NCBI GenBank assembly: GCA_950295325.1
Contig: OX485804.1
Span: forward strand, 54,808,001-54,872,000
DNA length: 64,000 bases
Origin: Polytrichum commune
Taxonomy: Eukaryota; Streptophyta; Polytrichopsida; Polytrichales; Polytrichaceae
Reading direction: 5' to 3'
Part shown: piece by piece, positions 45,410-58,666 of the stretch
How the letters are laid out: each line of letters starts with the position of its first letter
Numbering within the stretch: the first letter of the stretch is position 1
The notes under the pieces: model-generated
The model's database searches: none
What the model saw: only the letters and a program-made list of their open reading frames with translations
What the model was told of the DNA's origin: nothing
Made by a program: the position numbers and the translations under genes

Positions 45410-46725
45410 AAACACATAAATTTAGATCCTCTACACCTCAAGAGAAGTCTTAAAACACTCAAATAACTCAAACATTCTCTTATTCTCCTCAAATGATTAT
45501 CTTAAATCTCAAATCTTCTTTCTAACATTCAAAACACTCAAATATTCTCTTTTTGAGCTCAAATGACTAGCCTATCTCTCAAGCCAACGTCTCAACACTC
45601 AAATGACCAAGTCATCTCATTCGAAACTCCAAATGAACCCTCTTGTCATGAAACAATGTGGTTCCACTCCAATCTACTCAAATAAGGTTCATTAGACTTG
45701 ACTCAAGTCATGTACAATTTACAACAAATTAGAGCTATTGCTCTCAAATATGCCCTAAAACTATTAAAACACTCAAGTTATATCTTATTACACCTCAAAT
45801 GAGTCCACTTCCTCTCTAATATGCCTAAAGACACTCTAATCATTCAAATCATATCTCTTACCCCTCAAATGAATCCAATTTCTCTCAAATGTGTGTTAGG
45901 ATGTTTTGATTACTCAAGTCATATTTTGTTTCATTCAAATGAATGGATTTTCTCTTAAATATGCCCGTTGCATTCTCCAATCACTCAAATTATATATATA
46001 TAATCACATTCAATGCACTCACAAAAGTTTTTCTACACTCAAGGTATTCAAACAACACTTCTTTCAACTCAAAAGACCTTGAATGGTTTCAAACAAGCCT
46101 TTCAACACTCAATCCTCATAAATAAGCCTTTAAACATTCAAAACACTCAAGTCATATGTTTTTGAACTTTAACACCTCAAAACCTCTCAAATACACCCAA
46201 AAAAACTCAAAACACTCAAGTCATATGTTTTTGAACTTTAACACCTCAAAACCTCTCAAATACACCCAAAAAAACTCAAAATACTCAAGTCGGATTCTTT
46301 TGAAATTATAATACCTTGCAACCTCTCAAATAAGTTTTTTAACACTCAAAACACTTAAGTAATGTGATGTTGAACTCTAAACACCTCCAAAGATGTCAAA
46401 TACACCCTTAAACAATCAAAAAACTCAAGTCATATGTTTTTGAATTCAAAACACCTCCTAACCTCTCAAATAAGTTTGTTCACACTCAAAACATTCAAGT
46501 CATGTCCTTTTGAAGTTTAAGCACCTCCAACCCTCTAAAATAAGCTTGTCCACACTCAAAACATTCAAGTCATATCCTTTTGAAGTTTAAACACCTCCAA
46601 ACCTCTCAAAGAAGCTTCTCAACACTTGAAACATTCAAGTTAGATGCTTGGGAAGTCTAAATACCTCCAAACCTCTCAAATAAGCCTCTCAATCCTCAAG
46701 GCTCACAAGTCAACATTCTCTGCAT
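45410..46725. repeat. Minisatellite of ~69-bp units (CACTCAAGTCATAT)
   Basis: Two adjacent units starting at 46141 and 46210 are identical over about 69 bp (ACTCAAGTCATATGTTTTTG, then ACACCTCAAAACCTCTCAAA). Similar units follow to 46725 with increasing divergence, and a looser array of CTCAAA/CACTCAA motifs extends left to about 45410. It lies immediately upstream of the Copia gag fragment in that fragment's direction. Strand asymmetry is strong: C/A-rich on plus. Confidence 0.8.
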
Positions 46726-47740
46726 CAAACAAACATTCAAGCAAAAACAAAACACAAAGAAACAATAACAACAACCAAACGCGCCATCGGACACCTTCTT
46801 AAAACCTCTAAGCATCTAATTTAGGCCCTTCGCAAATTGTGTACGTGACACTAAGCACCATAAAGGGTGCCATATTTGAAGCAAAGGAAAAACACATAAC
46901 GTTTACCAATAAATACCTTAGAGTGTATCCTTTGACTACACCTGTGGCTGGGGCGAAACAACCCGTACACTCGTTCCTTGGAGGCAAGGGTACAGTCATC
47001 CAACAAGAAACAAGTGTATGGGTTGGTCCGCCCAAATCCTACACCTCTCCCACCCCCTCTCCTTGTTCTACTGGGGGAATCCTGATTGGTGAACTGACGC
47101 CACAATTGCCGCAACCCAACCGCCAACTACCACCGACCTAGCAGGCCCTGTTACCGCGTGCTACTGCTGGGCGTCCTGGGCCGTCGGATGAGGAAATATC
47201 ACAACCTGGACGGTCGGATGATCTGTCAGGCACTCAAGGGCGGCCAATGCTTAGATCATTCTATGAATACTCAATGTTCTGCAATTGGCCCCCCTGCAAA
47301 GATTCAATCAGTGTGGCCATGCCAATACTATAATAATGGCTTAATAGTACTTTACATTGTAATGACAATTTATGGCAACTGTACGTTCCCACTTGTAAAA
47401 TGAGCCTGGTCTATCGGAGGCTTAACTTATGACGCGTTGAAATGAAATAATCGTGGGGGTTGTAACAATATGTGGCACTTTTTGATGCCTTTCTGTGATG
47501 ACACGGTTTCCATGTTCTCCAACTTCTATCAATTAGATCTATACAACAAACTTGCTGCATTTGCAAAAACCGGATTGGAAATTGGACCTCCCATAATTCA
47601 GTTATGGTTATTGGAAGTGTATGTTTGTTGATTTCTTAACTGGATGCACATGTCCTTCATTTGTGCTCACTGTTGAGTGTAAAGTAGTTATCATTATTTG
47701 AAGATGTAGTCCAATCTCTTTTGAACAGAATGATTGGGTA
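46726..47740. other. Intergenic region with a GC-rich patch at 46,970-47,260
   Basis: GC content rises sharply in a 300-bp patch with motifs such as GGACGGTCGGATGATCTG. Overlapping ORFs on both strands (46839-47141, 46851-47126) are Pro/Thr- or Arg/Gly-rich and not recognised. No element ends were found. Confidence 0.35.
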
Positions 47741-47744
47741 TGAA

Positions 47745-47905
47745 CAATCAACATCACCAATGGTATTAAAGAATGTATCCATGGGTTAAGATTTTGTAAT
47801 ATCAATTAAACATTGATCTTTGATAGGTATTTCAAGGTGAGAGCATGCTTGTAAACCATAGTTATTGTTCATGTCAATATCATTCTACACCATATGAATA
47901 CTAGG
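47745..47905 (+). repeat. Interspersed repeat, copy A (direct match to 54040-54205)
   Basis: Shares AATGGTATTAAAGAA..TA, TTTTGTAATATCA, TCAAGGTGAGAG, GTCAATATCATTCTA with 54040-54205. Shorter matches lie near 26900 and 29360. Class unknown. Confidence 0.5.
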
Positions 47906-48105
47906 GTCAAATGAATCGCAAACAAAAATGTAGTCCATTATCCATACCTTATTAGTATCAACAAATGTGATATCCTCATCAAAGATACTTGAATGTTACA
48001 AGGGGAAAAAAAATACTTTACCATACCAACATTGGTTTACACCAAGGCCATATAAAGGACATCAACTTAATCTTGTACCATGGCATGCCTTTGGGTTATG
48101 CAAAT

Positions 48106-48107
<2 letters not shown>

Positions 48108-48137
<30 letters not shown>
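48108..48137. repeat. (TA)n microsatellite
   Basis: About 14 uninterrupted TA dinucleotides. Confidence 0.9.
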
Positions 48138-48139
<2 letters not shown>

Positions 48140-49278
48140 ACAACAAATTCATATAAGAGAAAAAAAATACGGTTAAAAAAACCCAAAAATGAAGCATGAA
48201 AATGAATAAAAGCTTGAAATCTCATCTTGAAGGTTGTCACTTTTCCAACCTTGAGAGTGTATTAGTGTCATACTTATATTTGTTTTATCACATGTTTTTT
48301 TGGCTATATTTATGCACGACGTGTGTTTACATAATAAAGAGGATTAGATCGTACATCTATCTTGAATGGGGCAGAGAATATAAAATCTAGTATGTCAATA
48401 TCTTCTTTAATTTGGTAGTTCACATCTCACCTCAAGGTGTAATATTCCCATGCTATATGATTTGTTATGCCATTGATATTGATTCCAAAAAATTGTTGTA
48501 CAATGACCTCTTACAAAATTTGGTCTTTCATGCGAATTGCTCATGCCATCTCCAATGAAGTTTGAGCTTGTGCATGAGTATCTTATTATCTAGTTCCCCT
48601 ATTTGCCAATTGCTCATTTGCTTTATCAATGGCCAATAACTTGGTAATGTGTTTGCTAGCAAATGTGTTTGTGTGCCCAAACATGAATGTATTGCAACCT
48701 CGTTCTCCGTGACAAAATCATATGAAAATGTAGATGCTCAACCTAGATAGCAATTTGGAGGAGGAAATGCGAAGCCAAGGAGAGCCGACATGATTGGAGC
48801 AAGGGAGGAAAACATAGTCCCCCACATTGGGAATCAACGAGCCTTCAAGAACCAACAATGAAGGCTTGGGAATCATGAAGGAGGTTTGGAGAATGTCGGC
48901 GGTGAGAACTCAAGCAGTAGGGAACTTTAGGAACTTGGAAGCTTTAGTGATCAATTTATAATAGACTATGGATGAGGTTAAGTAGATGAGAACCTAACTC
49001 TTTGGATAACAATCCCTTGGATGGACATAACTACATTAATCATTTTTGGATGAATACGGTGAATAAAAGTTCATGGGATAAAAATCACGTTTATGTATAC
49101 GCATAAAATAAGTTCCGTGTACCTCACATGCACCTGGATATTGAAATAAGTTAAAATTCTTAAAATGAATATACGTAGACAAAATTAATAAACATGATTT
49201 AATAAACATGATTTAAAAAATTAATAATAGGAGAGGGAAGAGTAACTGCCAAATCCAACACTTCATGGATTTTGAAGA

Positions 49279-49288
49279 CTATATAAAG
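49279..49288 (+). promoter_or_regulatory. Candidate TATA box of a decayed LTR
   Basis: CTATATAAAG sits upstream of a stretch (49440-49640) with internal repeats of the type GACTTGGAGATTTTCCAAAG / AGAGATTTTCCAAGCTTCAA. This looks like an LTR transcription unit, but no LTR boundaries were found. Confidence 0.25.
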
Positions 49289-50220
49289 GAACCACATCAA
49301 GCACCTAAAGCACCTCATTCAACATCGAACATCTCACGTGAGCATTGCGAAGATTGTCATAAGCGCATTTTTGAAGATCCTTTTGAAGACTCTTTTGAAT
49401 ACCTTTGATGACTTGGGAACCTTGAAGACTAAAAGACTTATAGTTTCACTAGACGGTTTTTAGGTTTAAGATTTAGAGATTTTCCAAGCTTCAAAACTTG
49501 GAAACCCTTGAAGATCATAAAACTTAGAGTTACACTGGATGATTTTTGACTTCAAGACTTGGAGATTTTCCAAAGCTTCAAGACTTAAAGTTTATCAAAG
49601 CTTTAACATAAAGACTTAGAAAATTACTGGACCCTTGTAAATGGAGGAGGTTGTGGGAAGGCTTGCAATCCAAGCAATAAATACTCAAGAAATAAATCTA
49701 AGACACCCCTTTAAAAATCCAAAGTAGAGGGGCTTGCAAGGAGATTAATATTGGTAAGCTAGGGTGAAATCCACTTTTCAAATTTGACATCCAAGTAGCT
49801 TTAGACTCAAAGTACTATTGATAGGTTGTACTTACATTGGGCGGGGAAATCAAATCAATTGAACGGAAGTCCATCGATTGGAAAGAGGACTCGAGGTGAC
49901 ATGAAGATTACGCGTGGCCACCGAGTGGGCCATATCGTCCATCCCCTCACATGTGGGAATGCGGTAAGATTTTTGCATGACAATAGAAGGAATTACAACA
50001 AATGGATTTAATGAAATAATGAGGAGACATGCTTGTCATTATAATTGGTAAATTATAAGGAAAATTTGAGAGGTAACAACCAAGTGAATCTTGGAATTAT
50101 AGTTTGGATAGTTGGACTTCTCTCATAGCCTAAACAAATGATAGACCTACTTAACACCAAATTTATGAGAAAACTTTATGATTGAAAAATTCAAGTTTAT
50201 TTCACTCTAAGACACTTAAC

Positions 50221-51358
50221 CAGGGTTGTCTATCGCGACGTCATGACGGTGTCGTGCCGTCATGTCGTATCGTGTCGTGACGGACCCCTCCGTCACGACA
50301 CAATAGGGTCCACGTAGGGTCAACATAGGGGGAACGGACTAGGGTGGGTAAAATACTTACCTTCTTGCCAAGGTGGCGTCCTATGTGGCAGAAAACGCCG
50401 ACGTGGTCGTGGATATGCCTAGCGCCAGGTAAATCATTTTGCCATTTTGTTTACCATTTTGTTAAAATCAAAGTAGTAAAAAACGACTAAGGAGGGTGTG
50501 GGGCGGACGGGGGACGAGGGTGGGGCGGACGGGGGTGGGGGGGGGGGGGAACGGAGCGGACGGGGGGGGGGGGAATTTTTTTAAAAAAAAATGGGGTGGA
50601 CGGGGAAGGGGGAAAAAAAAAAAAAAAAAAAAAACTGGGGCGGACGGGGGAGCGGACGGAGGGGCGGACGGGGTTGGGAACGGGGCAGACGGGGGGGAAC
50701 GGGAGCGGACGGAGGGGGGGGAAATTTTTTTAAAAAAAATTGGGGCGGATGGGGAAGGGGGGGGGGGAAACTGGGGCGGACGGAGGGGCGGGCGGGGGGG
50801 AACGGGGCGCGGACGGGGGGGGGGGGGAACGGGAGCGGACGGAGGGGGGGGGGGAATTTAAAATAAAATAAAATGGGGCGGACGGGGAAGGGGAAAAAAA
50901 AAAAAAAAAAAAAAAAACTGGGGCGGACGGGGGAGCGGACGGGGGGGAACGGGGCGCGGACGGGGTCGGGAACGGGGGCGGACGGAGGGGGGGGGGGATT
51001 TAAAAAAAATAAAATGGGGCGGACGGGGGAGCGGACGGAGGGGCGGACGGGGGGGAACGGGGCGTACGGGGTTGGGAACGGAGCGGACGGGGTCGGGAAC
51101 AGGGGCGGACGGGGGGGCGGACGGGCTCTAGTAAATTTTTCCCCACTTTACCTTTACTTTGCTGACATGTCATCACACGTGGACATTGTAAATCCTACGT
51201 GTCTGAATTGGGTTAATGTAATTACACAAAAAAATCGGTAAAATTCAAGTCCGTCAGGATAAAGACAACATCCGGCATAATGTCGTGACGGATACGTGTC
51301 GTGACGGCACGACATTATCCCGGGATTACCCTCCGTCACGACACAATAGACAACCCTG
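50221..51358. mobile_element. Non-autonomous hAT element, 1138 bp, perfect 8-bp target duplication
   Basis: Ends are CAGGGTTGTCTAT on both strands (left 50221; right reads inward from 51358). CACTTAAC flanks it exactly on both sides (50213-50220 and 51359-51366). Terminal and 8-bp duplication features are those of the hAT superfamily. Each end carries several copies of TGTCGTGACGG / CCGTCACGACA in both orientations, as expected of subterminal transposase-binding repeats. The interior has no transposase; it is mostly the G-rich array at 50486-51127. Confidence 0.92.
50486..51127. repeat. G-rich tandem array (GCGGACGGGG-type) inside the hAT element
   Basis: Dozens of GCGGACGGGGG/GGAACGGGG words, with runs of up to about 12 G. 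They are organised in a higher-order unit of roughly 130-155 bp: GGAA plus a T-run and A-run (near 50572, 50724, 50857, 50998), then TGGGGCGGACGGGGAAGGGG, a long A-run, and CTGGGGCGGACGGGGGAGCG. One strand is almost free of C except in GCGGAC. The Gly-rich ORFs are artefacts. Confidence 0.9.
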
Positions 51359-51366
51359 CACTTAAC

Positions 51367-54300
51367 TCTGACATTAGGATTTTAGGGGAACACAATCTTG
51401 TACTACTTGAGCATCGAACCCCTTGGATTTTTAAGAAGATTCTTTAAACTACAAGTCATGAATTCCACACACTTAGAATATGAAATGTGAAACCCTTATA
51501 GAGTTAGGAGTTTCACCCCATCATTTATGAAGCAAGCCATGATTCCAAGATAAGATTTTATAGTCTAAATATCTAAGGTTTGATATTCATGCCACCGGTC
51601 AAGCACCGGGTTACACCATTTGAGGTTGAGAAGCCCTCTTGACCTAGGAGGCGACCACAACATAAAAAATTCAAGGTGTTTGTGAACCTCTTCCTCTTAA
51701 GGGACTTGAGAGTCTTCTTCTAATTGTTACAGAGCTCCACCCAACATGGTATTTCTCTTAAGATACGCCAACAATGTTCATATCCAAAATTCAAATCCTT
51801 GAGACACTTGAATTGATACAATTGATGAGGATGATGAATGTGATCATCATTAATTTTCCCATTCTCATTGAGAGCATTCACATTCAGGTAGAGCCAATAG
51901 AACTTGGACACATCGTGCTTGATTCTCTTCCACTTCGTCTCCAACCTTATTGTTGTTCACTTTGCAATAGTTCTAGGCTGTTTATTGTTCCAAACATCTT
52001 GTACTCTCACCCAAAGAACATCAATATTTTGCAGGGTTGCAATAATGGATATTGTTAAATTTGAGGCATTATCTAACCAACAAAATCTCCTTTATTGCTA
52101 CAATTCTTTTTTAGATCATTGCACTACAACTAAAGGTTATGGTTCCTCCATTGTTGATTGAACTATAATTATGTCAATGTCCCAAATTGGTGCCATGTAG
52201 GCAGTGGGTTTCCACTTCTACATAAAACTGTGATGGGGTAGTTGCTATCACCGGTAATGGGCCCAGGGACGTGGAAATGAATATGACACGGCCCCTTGCC
52301 ATCATGTCATGTCACAAATGACGTGATGCATGCTGATGTGGATAGAATTAGGTTGTTTTTGAGGTAGTAACCACGATTATTGGCAAAGGCCAAGATTTGT
52401 AAAGGATAAATATAAGAGCAATGCTTGTAATCCCTAGGATGACCGCATAAGAAGTGGTGGTTAGAATCATGAACTAATGGTTTCTTAGGCCACAAATCCT
52501 AGTACTTACTTAGAAAGTGTAAAAGTAGGTGAGTGGTACAAGGGAGTGGTGAAGGCTTGCAGTGTATGACCTTGCTAATGAATGTCCTTGGAATATTACT
52601 ATTTGGATTGGAAGAGATTCCTAACTTGTTTGTGGTTGTAGTATGGCTTGTCATTGTGGAAGCAATTAGTTCCAAGTAGTCTTGGAGAAATGAGACTTAT
52701 GCATGAATTACTTCATTTTCTTTAATAATGAGAAGTATATACTAAATTAGTGTTAGAGTTATGAGGATTAAGTTGGTCAAGGGCTCAATATCACAACCTA
52801 CTAGGGACCCACTCCCTATAGTACATTGTGATAATCTTGGCAAGTATAGACTTAGTTAGGAAGCAAGAAGTAAATTTGGTGGATCAATAAGGGCAAAAGT
52901 GCATAATCACACATTTGCTTGGGGCGATCACACCCCCTAACATTTTGTAACCATGTGCGATAATGGGGTATTTAATGGGGGTATATTTATGCACCTCTTG
53001 ATATTTTTTCTTGCTTTATTTTTAAATATAAAGCTACTTTGACGTATTTTTTAGCACCCTATATTTATTTGTAATTATTTAGAGAGGCTAATTTTTGGCA
53101 CCACATTTTTTTTATAAACCGTACAGGTACCAAATGGTGGACAGAATATTATAGCATTGCAAAATCGACTATGTGAGCAACAAATACTCCATACCATCCA
53201 TCTTGTCATTCAATTAGTTTCAATTAGCTATACTGATCCTAAACCATTCAAATTCCATTCAAAACACAACCAATAACATTTGGGTACTAGTTAAGGGTTA
53301 CCAATTGTTAAAAAAACGGGAACAAAATGAATACAAAATGAGAAGCATATTACGCAAGCAAGACTGTATAATCCTTGAGAGCTAGAGAGCAAGACCGAGA
53401 GTTTGATTTTTCTCTCTCAACCTCGGTGTCTATTTAAGGTCTTTGATCATCACCACCTCCTAGGATGATGGGGCACTGTACCGGCACCTAGTTGCCATTC
53501 TACGATGACGAGGCGTCTACGACGGCTAGGCGTCCTCGACGACGAGGTTGGGTCTACGGACACCTAGTCATCGACGGTAGTGTCATAACACCAATAAAGA
53601 TGGAGATAATAAAATATACAAGCTCACATAGACAAGTTGTGAACAACAAAGCAAGAATTACAATAAGTTGTGACAAAACATAGAATTTTGCAAATCTATC
53701 TACTCCAAGGAAAAAAGAAATTACATTCAAATACAAGAAAGCTAAATACAAAAGCCATAATTATTATATTGATCCTACTACACACTTTTGAGGGGATCCA
53801 ATATCTATAACCCTAATTTCTTTCTTCTACTGATTACTAAATTGGAGGAATTATTCATCACCTTATTTTACATGTAATCATATAGGGGACATATTTCCAA
53901 TGCTATGGTAGATCTAACGAAATTATAGTTTTTACCCTCAACAAATTAAATTGATCTTATTTTTTATCTCACGTGATAGTCACCTCCCCGAGCATGTTGG
54001 AGGGTTATAACCAATTTTGGACTCGCATATAAGTGAATGCATGAGATCAATAACCAACATTAATAATGGTATCAAAGAACCTACCCGTGGGTATCAAGTT
54101 TTAATATCAGTCAAATATTGATATTTGGTGGGTATGTCAAGGTGAGAGAATCTTTGTATACCTAAGTTGTTATTTGGGACAATATCATTCTAAACTATAT
54201 TGATACTAGTACAATTTTACCTAAGTATGAAGGTCCTTGCATTATATATATATACATACACACACACACACACACTAGTCTAACATTGTTTATAATGTTG

Positions 54301-57049
54301 CCAATTTAAGAGGGAGTAAATTTAAATCTATATCATATAACCAACATAGTGACATGATTATAAGTAGGTCAAATTATAAGGTAGTAAATCTATGAGTTTC
54401 GTAGACTAGAAGGGGTAGCTAACATGGGTAGTAAAGAGGAGTTCATTAGAGCTATTGACCTTCTTCAATCGCACTAATCTATAAATGCAAATCACGAAAC
54501 TAATTGTGTCATGAGGAGGTGGCCAAGATTTTTAAAAAGAAAGAAAAAGTCTTCACAATTCTTTATAGAGAGGCATTGGCTAAATTAGGATCATTTATTG
54601 ATGCTTATGCATCTACATGTAATTGTGGATTTCAAACACTAAAGCTACTCTCTATGTCTTTGTGAATTGTACATGCATTTATTCATGCTTGTTGGTGTAA
54701 CAACGTTACTTTATCGCATTCAAGAGAGACTTTGCCGTATTTGATGTCATCTTGGGATCATCATACAATACTCTATCATCACCTCATAGTGCTGGCTCAA
54801 TGGTGAAGATGACCACATTGTAGTAGGTTGTTGGATTATGATTGTTGCATCTTGCCATTTGTAAATGTTGAGGCGAAGAAGTGTATTGAACATGTTAGTG
54901 ATAAAGAAGATGAGGGAATGGAAGACGAGAGGGGTAGTTACGGAGCTTTAATGTATGGTTCCACATTGACTACATTGAATGTGCTCATTACTTTGTGGAC
55001 ATTGATATGTGTGAGTAATTTCCTCTTGTACTTTCATCTTTGTCCAAAAACTTCAATTTCTATTGTTTCCACAATGTCTCCATCAAGTCATTTCTCAAAC
55101 TTACATGAAATCTAGAAATATAGTCTAGAGCATGCTCAATACTTGGAATGTGGTTGCATTCTTTTAGAAGAAAATTGGATGTTGAATCTAACGATAATGT
55201 TAAAAACCATCTCCAAACTCTTATGCCAAGCATGCAATTATTGATTTTAAGAGTAAAGTAAGGCATTCAATAGGTTGATTGCATGAACTTCCCACTCATA
55301 TATTGTTATCTCATAAACAAAGATATTACTATTTATGCCAAAATACCATGATTATAGGATTCTAGTGGTTGTATCTCCAAATATTTTTCCAACCTCACTA
55401 CTCACAAGTTACAGCTCATCGCTCACTGTTCACATGTTAGCACTCCCCCTCCTGCAATTTGACATTGAAGGTCAAATTCTATTGCGACAGAGTCTAGTTG
55501 TTTTAGAGCAACATCACACATGTGGCGTTTCTCATCTCAAATTGGCTTTGCTATAAGGCTCATAACAACCATCTTGTACAACTTTAAATATTGGTTGTGT
55601 AATTGGTATGATGCAACGATAGTAATTACCATACCAACGGTTGTTGGAATCCATGTGTTAATAATTTGTTCAATTGTTGCATACCTTGCATATTTATTGG
55701 TGTAGAATAATAACATCATCAAGCTCGTCATCCATGTGCCAAGCACGTTCACACGAGTTATTGGCATTATACCATGCATTACTTTGAAGGTTCCCACAAA
55801 TTACTTGGAGGAAAAGGTGCCTTCCAACATTGTCTTTCTTTACAAGCGTATGCATGTACAACTGATGAAAGCAAGAAACAATGTCCGGTTCATAACATTT
55901 AAGATCACCACATTAGTGCTCAAGATGATTCTACATCATTGACACCATATAATTTTTGCATCCCCTCTCATAATATCTTTGAGAAATCCAGAGGATGCAT
56001 ACTAGTTCTAGAGGAATTTGAGCATTAGAGGCATCGTGAAGTAACCACATACGTAGAGAAAAGGAAAACCGAAACAAATCACAACAACTCCAAAATCAAT
56101 ACATACATCACGCATTCTCCATAGATGTTCGTTCCAAATTGAAAATCAACGTCCATTAACTTTCACATCTTAGTATATCCATATGTCATGAACATCTAAG
56201 GCAATAGAGGCACACACACTTCTGTAAACTTGCAGCATGGTGAGCATGGTAGTGGAGATCATGTCGAAGTTTATCTTGACCTGTCCATAACATTGGAAAG
56301 ATTTTCTTGCGCTTCTTATTAGTGCCAACCTTCACAACTTCATTCATGTGGATAATGAGAGCAAACCGCTCCCTTTCAAAAACTGGTGGGTTTGGATGAT
56401 TGTAGGCACGCCATCAACTCGTATCCTACTAATCCTGGCAATTTGAGCCCTCATGATAATGCAAACTCTCGGGATCATCTGCATTTGTCTCGCAACCTTC
56501 CAGAACAAAGAAGATCATCATTTTTGAAATTTCCTTGATCTTCAAAAGCGCTTGGAATTGGAGCAATGGAAGGATCGGCTTCCGTGATGAAATTGTTTCA
56601 AGGACCTTCAGAGGTTGAAGGTCCAAGAACACCACAACCATGGCTAGCATTGCTATTGCGAGGCCCTGACAAGAATGAATCAAGAAATCCCTCAGTCTCT
56701 TCATCTAACATGATGTTGCACACCCATGTCAGGAGCAAGATCAATAGAGTATGGATCTGCAAGTCCTTTGAGGCATAGGCATAGTGATTTGATGGAGGCT
56801 CATTAGATGTAGGTTGAGAAGGCCGATTTTCGTTTGCATTTGCAACCGAGCCACAAGTAACACTCTCCGACCCAAGAAAAACACCTTCTCATACTGAGCC
56901 ATTGTGACCTCCACGAGCTCTTGACAAGCCAACCTCTAGCACACCCTCAACAATGCACAGAAGTTGCAATGATCTGCAAATGGTGCCATCACCGATTGCC
57001 ACTGAAGCACAACAACAGCTCTCTGATGGAGCGGAGCAACCAAAGTGCA
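51367..57049. other. Long AT-rich region without recognised genes
   Basis: Contains the 54040 repeat, a TA/CA microsatellite at 54241-54275 and a short CpG-rich stretch at 53495-53585 (GACGAGG/GACGGC words). ORFs (for example 54828-55115 plus, 56429-56704 minus, 56566-56778 plus) show no domains. No terminal repeats found. Confidence 0.4.
54040..54205 (+). repeat. Interspersed repeat, copy B
   Basis: Direct-orientation partner of 47745-47905, followed within 40 bp by a TA/CA microsatellite. Confidence 0.5.
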
Positions 57050-57400
57050 CGTGATATTAAGGAGATATATAGTGCTAACTTGATGTGTGATAATAGAGAA
57101 TTAGTGTAGCATGTGGCATTATGGAGTGACACAAAGTCAACATTGCAACAATGACAATGTGATGCATACGAGCATGTGGTTTGATTACTTTGGTGGATTG
57201 TTTTAATGTCAACACCGTGATACATGGGAGGAAATGTGACAACAAAGAGGGAGATTCAAACTGAGCACATCCGTCCCCTAGGGTTTCAGGATATAAGAGA
57301 GGGAGTGACATTACGGAGGTTAGGGTATAATTTATGAAACACACACTACTTTGCCAAGTCTCAAAATTTGCGAGGGCTAACTTTTTTTTAAGTGATACTA
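57050..57400 (-). repeat. Interspersed repeat, copy B (inverse of 24710-25045)
   Basis: Minus strand carries CCTCCGTAATGTCACTCC, GAAACCCTAGGGGACGGATG, CGTATGCATCACATTGTCAT, AATGTTGACTTTGTGTCACT and CACATGCTACACT in the same order as copy A. The 134-codon minus ORF over it is not shared by copy A, so it is unlikely to be a gene. Confidence 0.55.
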
Positions 57401-57878
57401 AATTTACATATACATGCTCATTTGCCATACATTTCAAGACAACTAATGTGTGCTCTAAGGTGTTTGTGGAGTGATACAAAAAAAATCATATGCAAAAGTG
57501 AATAATGCCAAGATGAATACTGCGAGTACTTTCAATGCATAGTGCTATCATGAATAGTATGTTCAATGAATAGTGTTGGGGTGAACAATGTTTCCTAGAT
57601 CTTTTGGTGGCGTAAAGAAATTTAATATCACCTTCACTAATTTCCCACACTCACAATTAGCCCTCCCTCACTAAATGGGGTAATCAATGTAGCCGGCCCA
57701 CATCAATTATAATCCACTCTTTAGTCACATTGGGTCGTCGATCACTTGTGATAACGGCCCTCGGGATGGTTATACCTTGTACACATCCTACAAAAAGGGG
57801 GTAAATAGCTAAAAGTGTTTGTTTAAGGTCCACTTATCTTATGCATAGGTGCACCGGACCGGGACAACAGGAGCCCAA

Positions 57879-58106
57879 ACTACACAAAATATGATACTTA
57901 GTGTGACTTACTGTTCGGAGTTACATGTTCCTATATCTTTTTTCTATTAATGTACTTTTTAAAACCAAGTAAAGGTGTTAATGTTCTACAGTGTCCAACC
58001 AACCAATTTGACCATAGTTGGTAAAAAAATGAGATGCACAGTAGTCAATTATAACATTGTGTAATTCCAAATAGCAAGTCACACTAAATATCATATTTTG
58101 TGTAGT
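57879..58106. mobile_element. Short MITE, 228 bp, same end motif family
   Basis: Inverted ends ACTACACAAAATATGATA match perfectly for 18 bp and continue imperfectly for about 45 bp (TTAGTGTGACTT). The interior is unlike the longer family members. No clear duplication of flanking bases. Confidence 0.75.
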
Positions 58107-58666
58107 TAGACTACAGGAAGAGAGCAGAAAAAACCGGGTCTTCTTGCCATGCGGAACGTGTGAATATTTGTGGTACCCATTGGAGCTTCTAGCATCTTCC
58201 AAAAGTCTTGATCACTTTGGACGAAATCATATCTACCAATGGCGAGCTTGACAAACCATGCCCATAGGACCATGAGATACCAAAAGCATGAAGTCCGCCA
58301 TCCATGACCTTTTGGATATGTGATCCAAGTAAAACCTCTTCAACCATTGTCCACCTCCTATGGTGTCCATCCATGCTATCCAAGTGCGGTAACTTGTTGC
58401 AAAGACCACTCAAATGATGATCAAATTGGGGTTTTCCTTTCTTTCTCCTACTTACAAAAATAAAAATGATAGTAGGCATATTATAAGGGTCCATTCACAA
58501 TCGTTCTAAATGATATCAAACCCAGATGGTTTGACAAAGAAATAGGTGCATTTGCTAAAGGTTCACAAAATCTTGCCGCTCCACTTGAACATGAAGACAA
58601 CCGTATACAAAAAGTGTATGATGTGCATAGGCCTTGGGGTGCTGAAATGTCTCATGGTTATAGACT
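58107..58666. other. Region between two MITEs, no recognised gene
   Basis: ORFs on the minus strand at 58202-57978 and 58494-58189 lack domains. Confidence 0.35.

Noticed and set aside
46141-46278. CRISPR-like array
   Set aside because: Units are contiguous 69-bp minisatellite repeats without spacers, in eukaryotic nuclear DNA.
46970-47260. rRNA or organelle fragment in a GC-rich patch
   Set aside because: No match to conserved rRNA or plastid sequence that I can recognise.
50496-51241. Gly-rich ORFs of 91-122 codons
   Set aside because: Translation of the G-rich tandem array; no start context or natural protein composition.
57075-57479. 134-codon minus ORF
   Set aside because: Falls in an interspersed repeat whose other copy at 24.7 kb lacks the frame.
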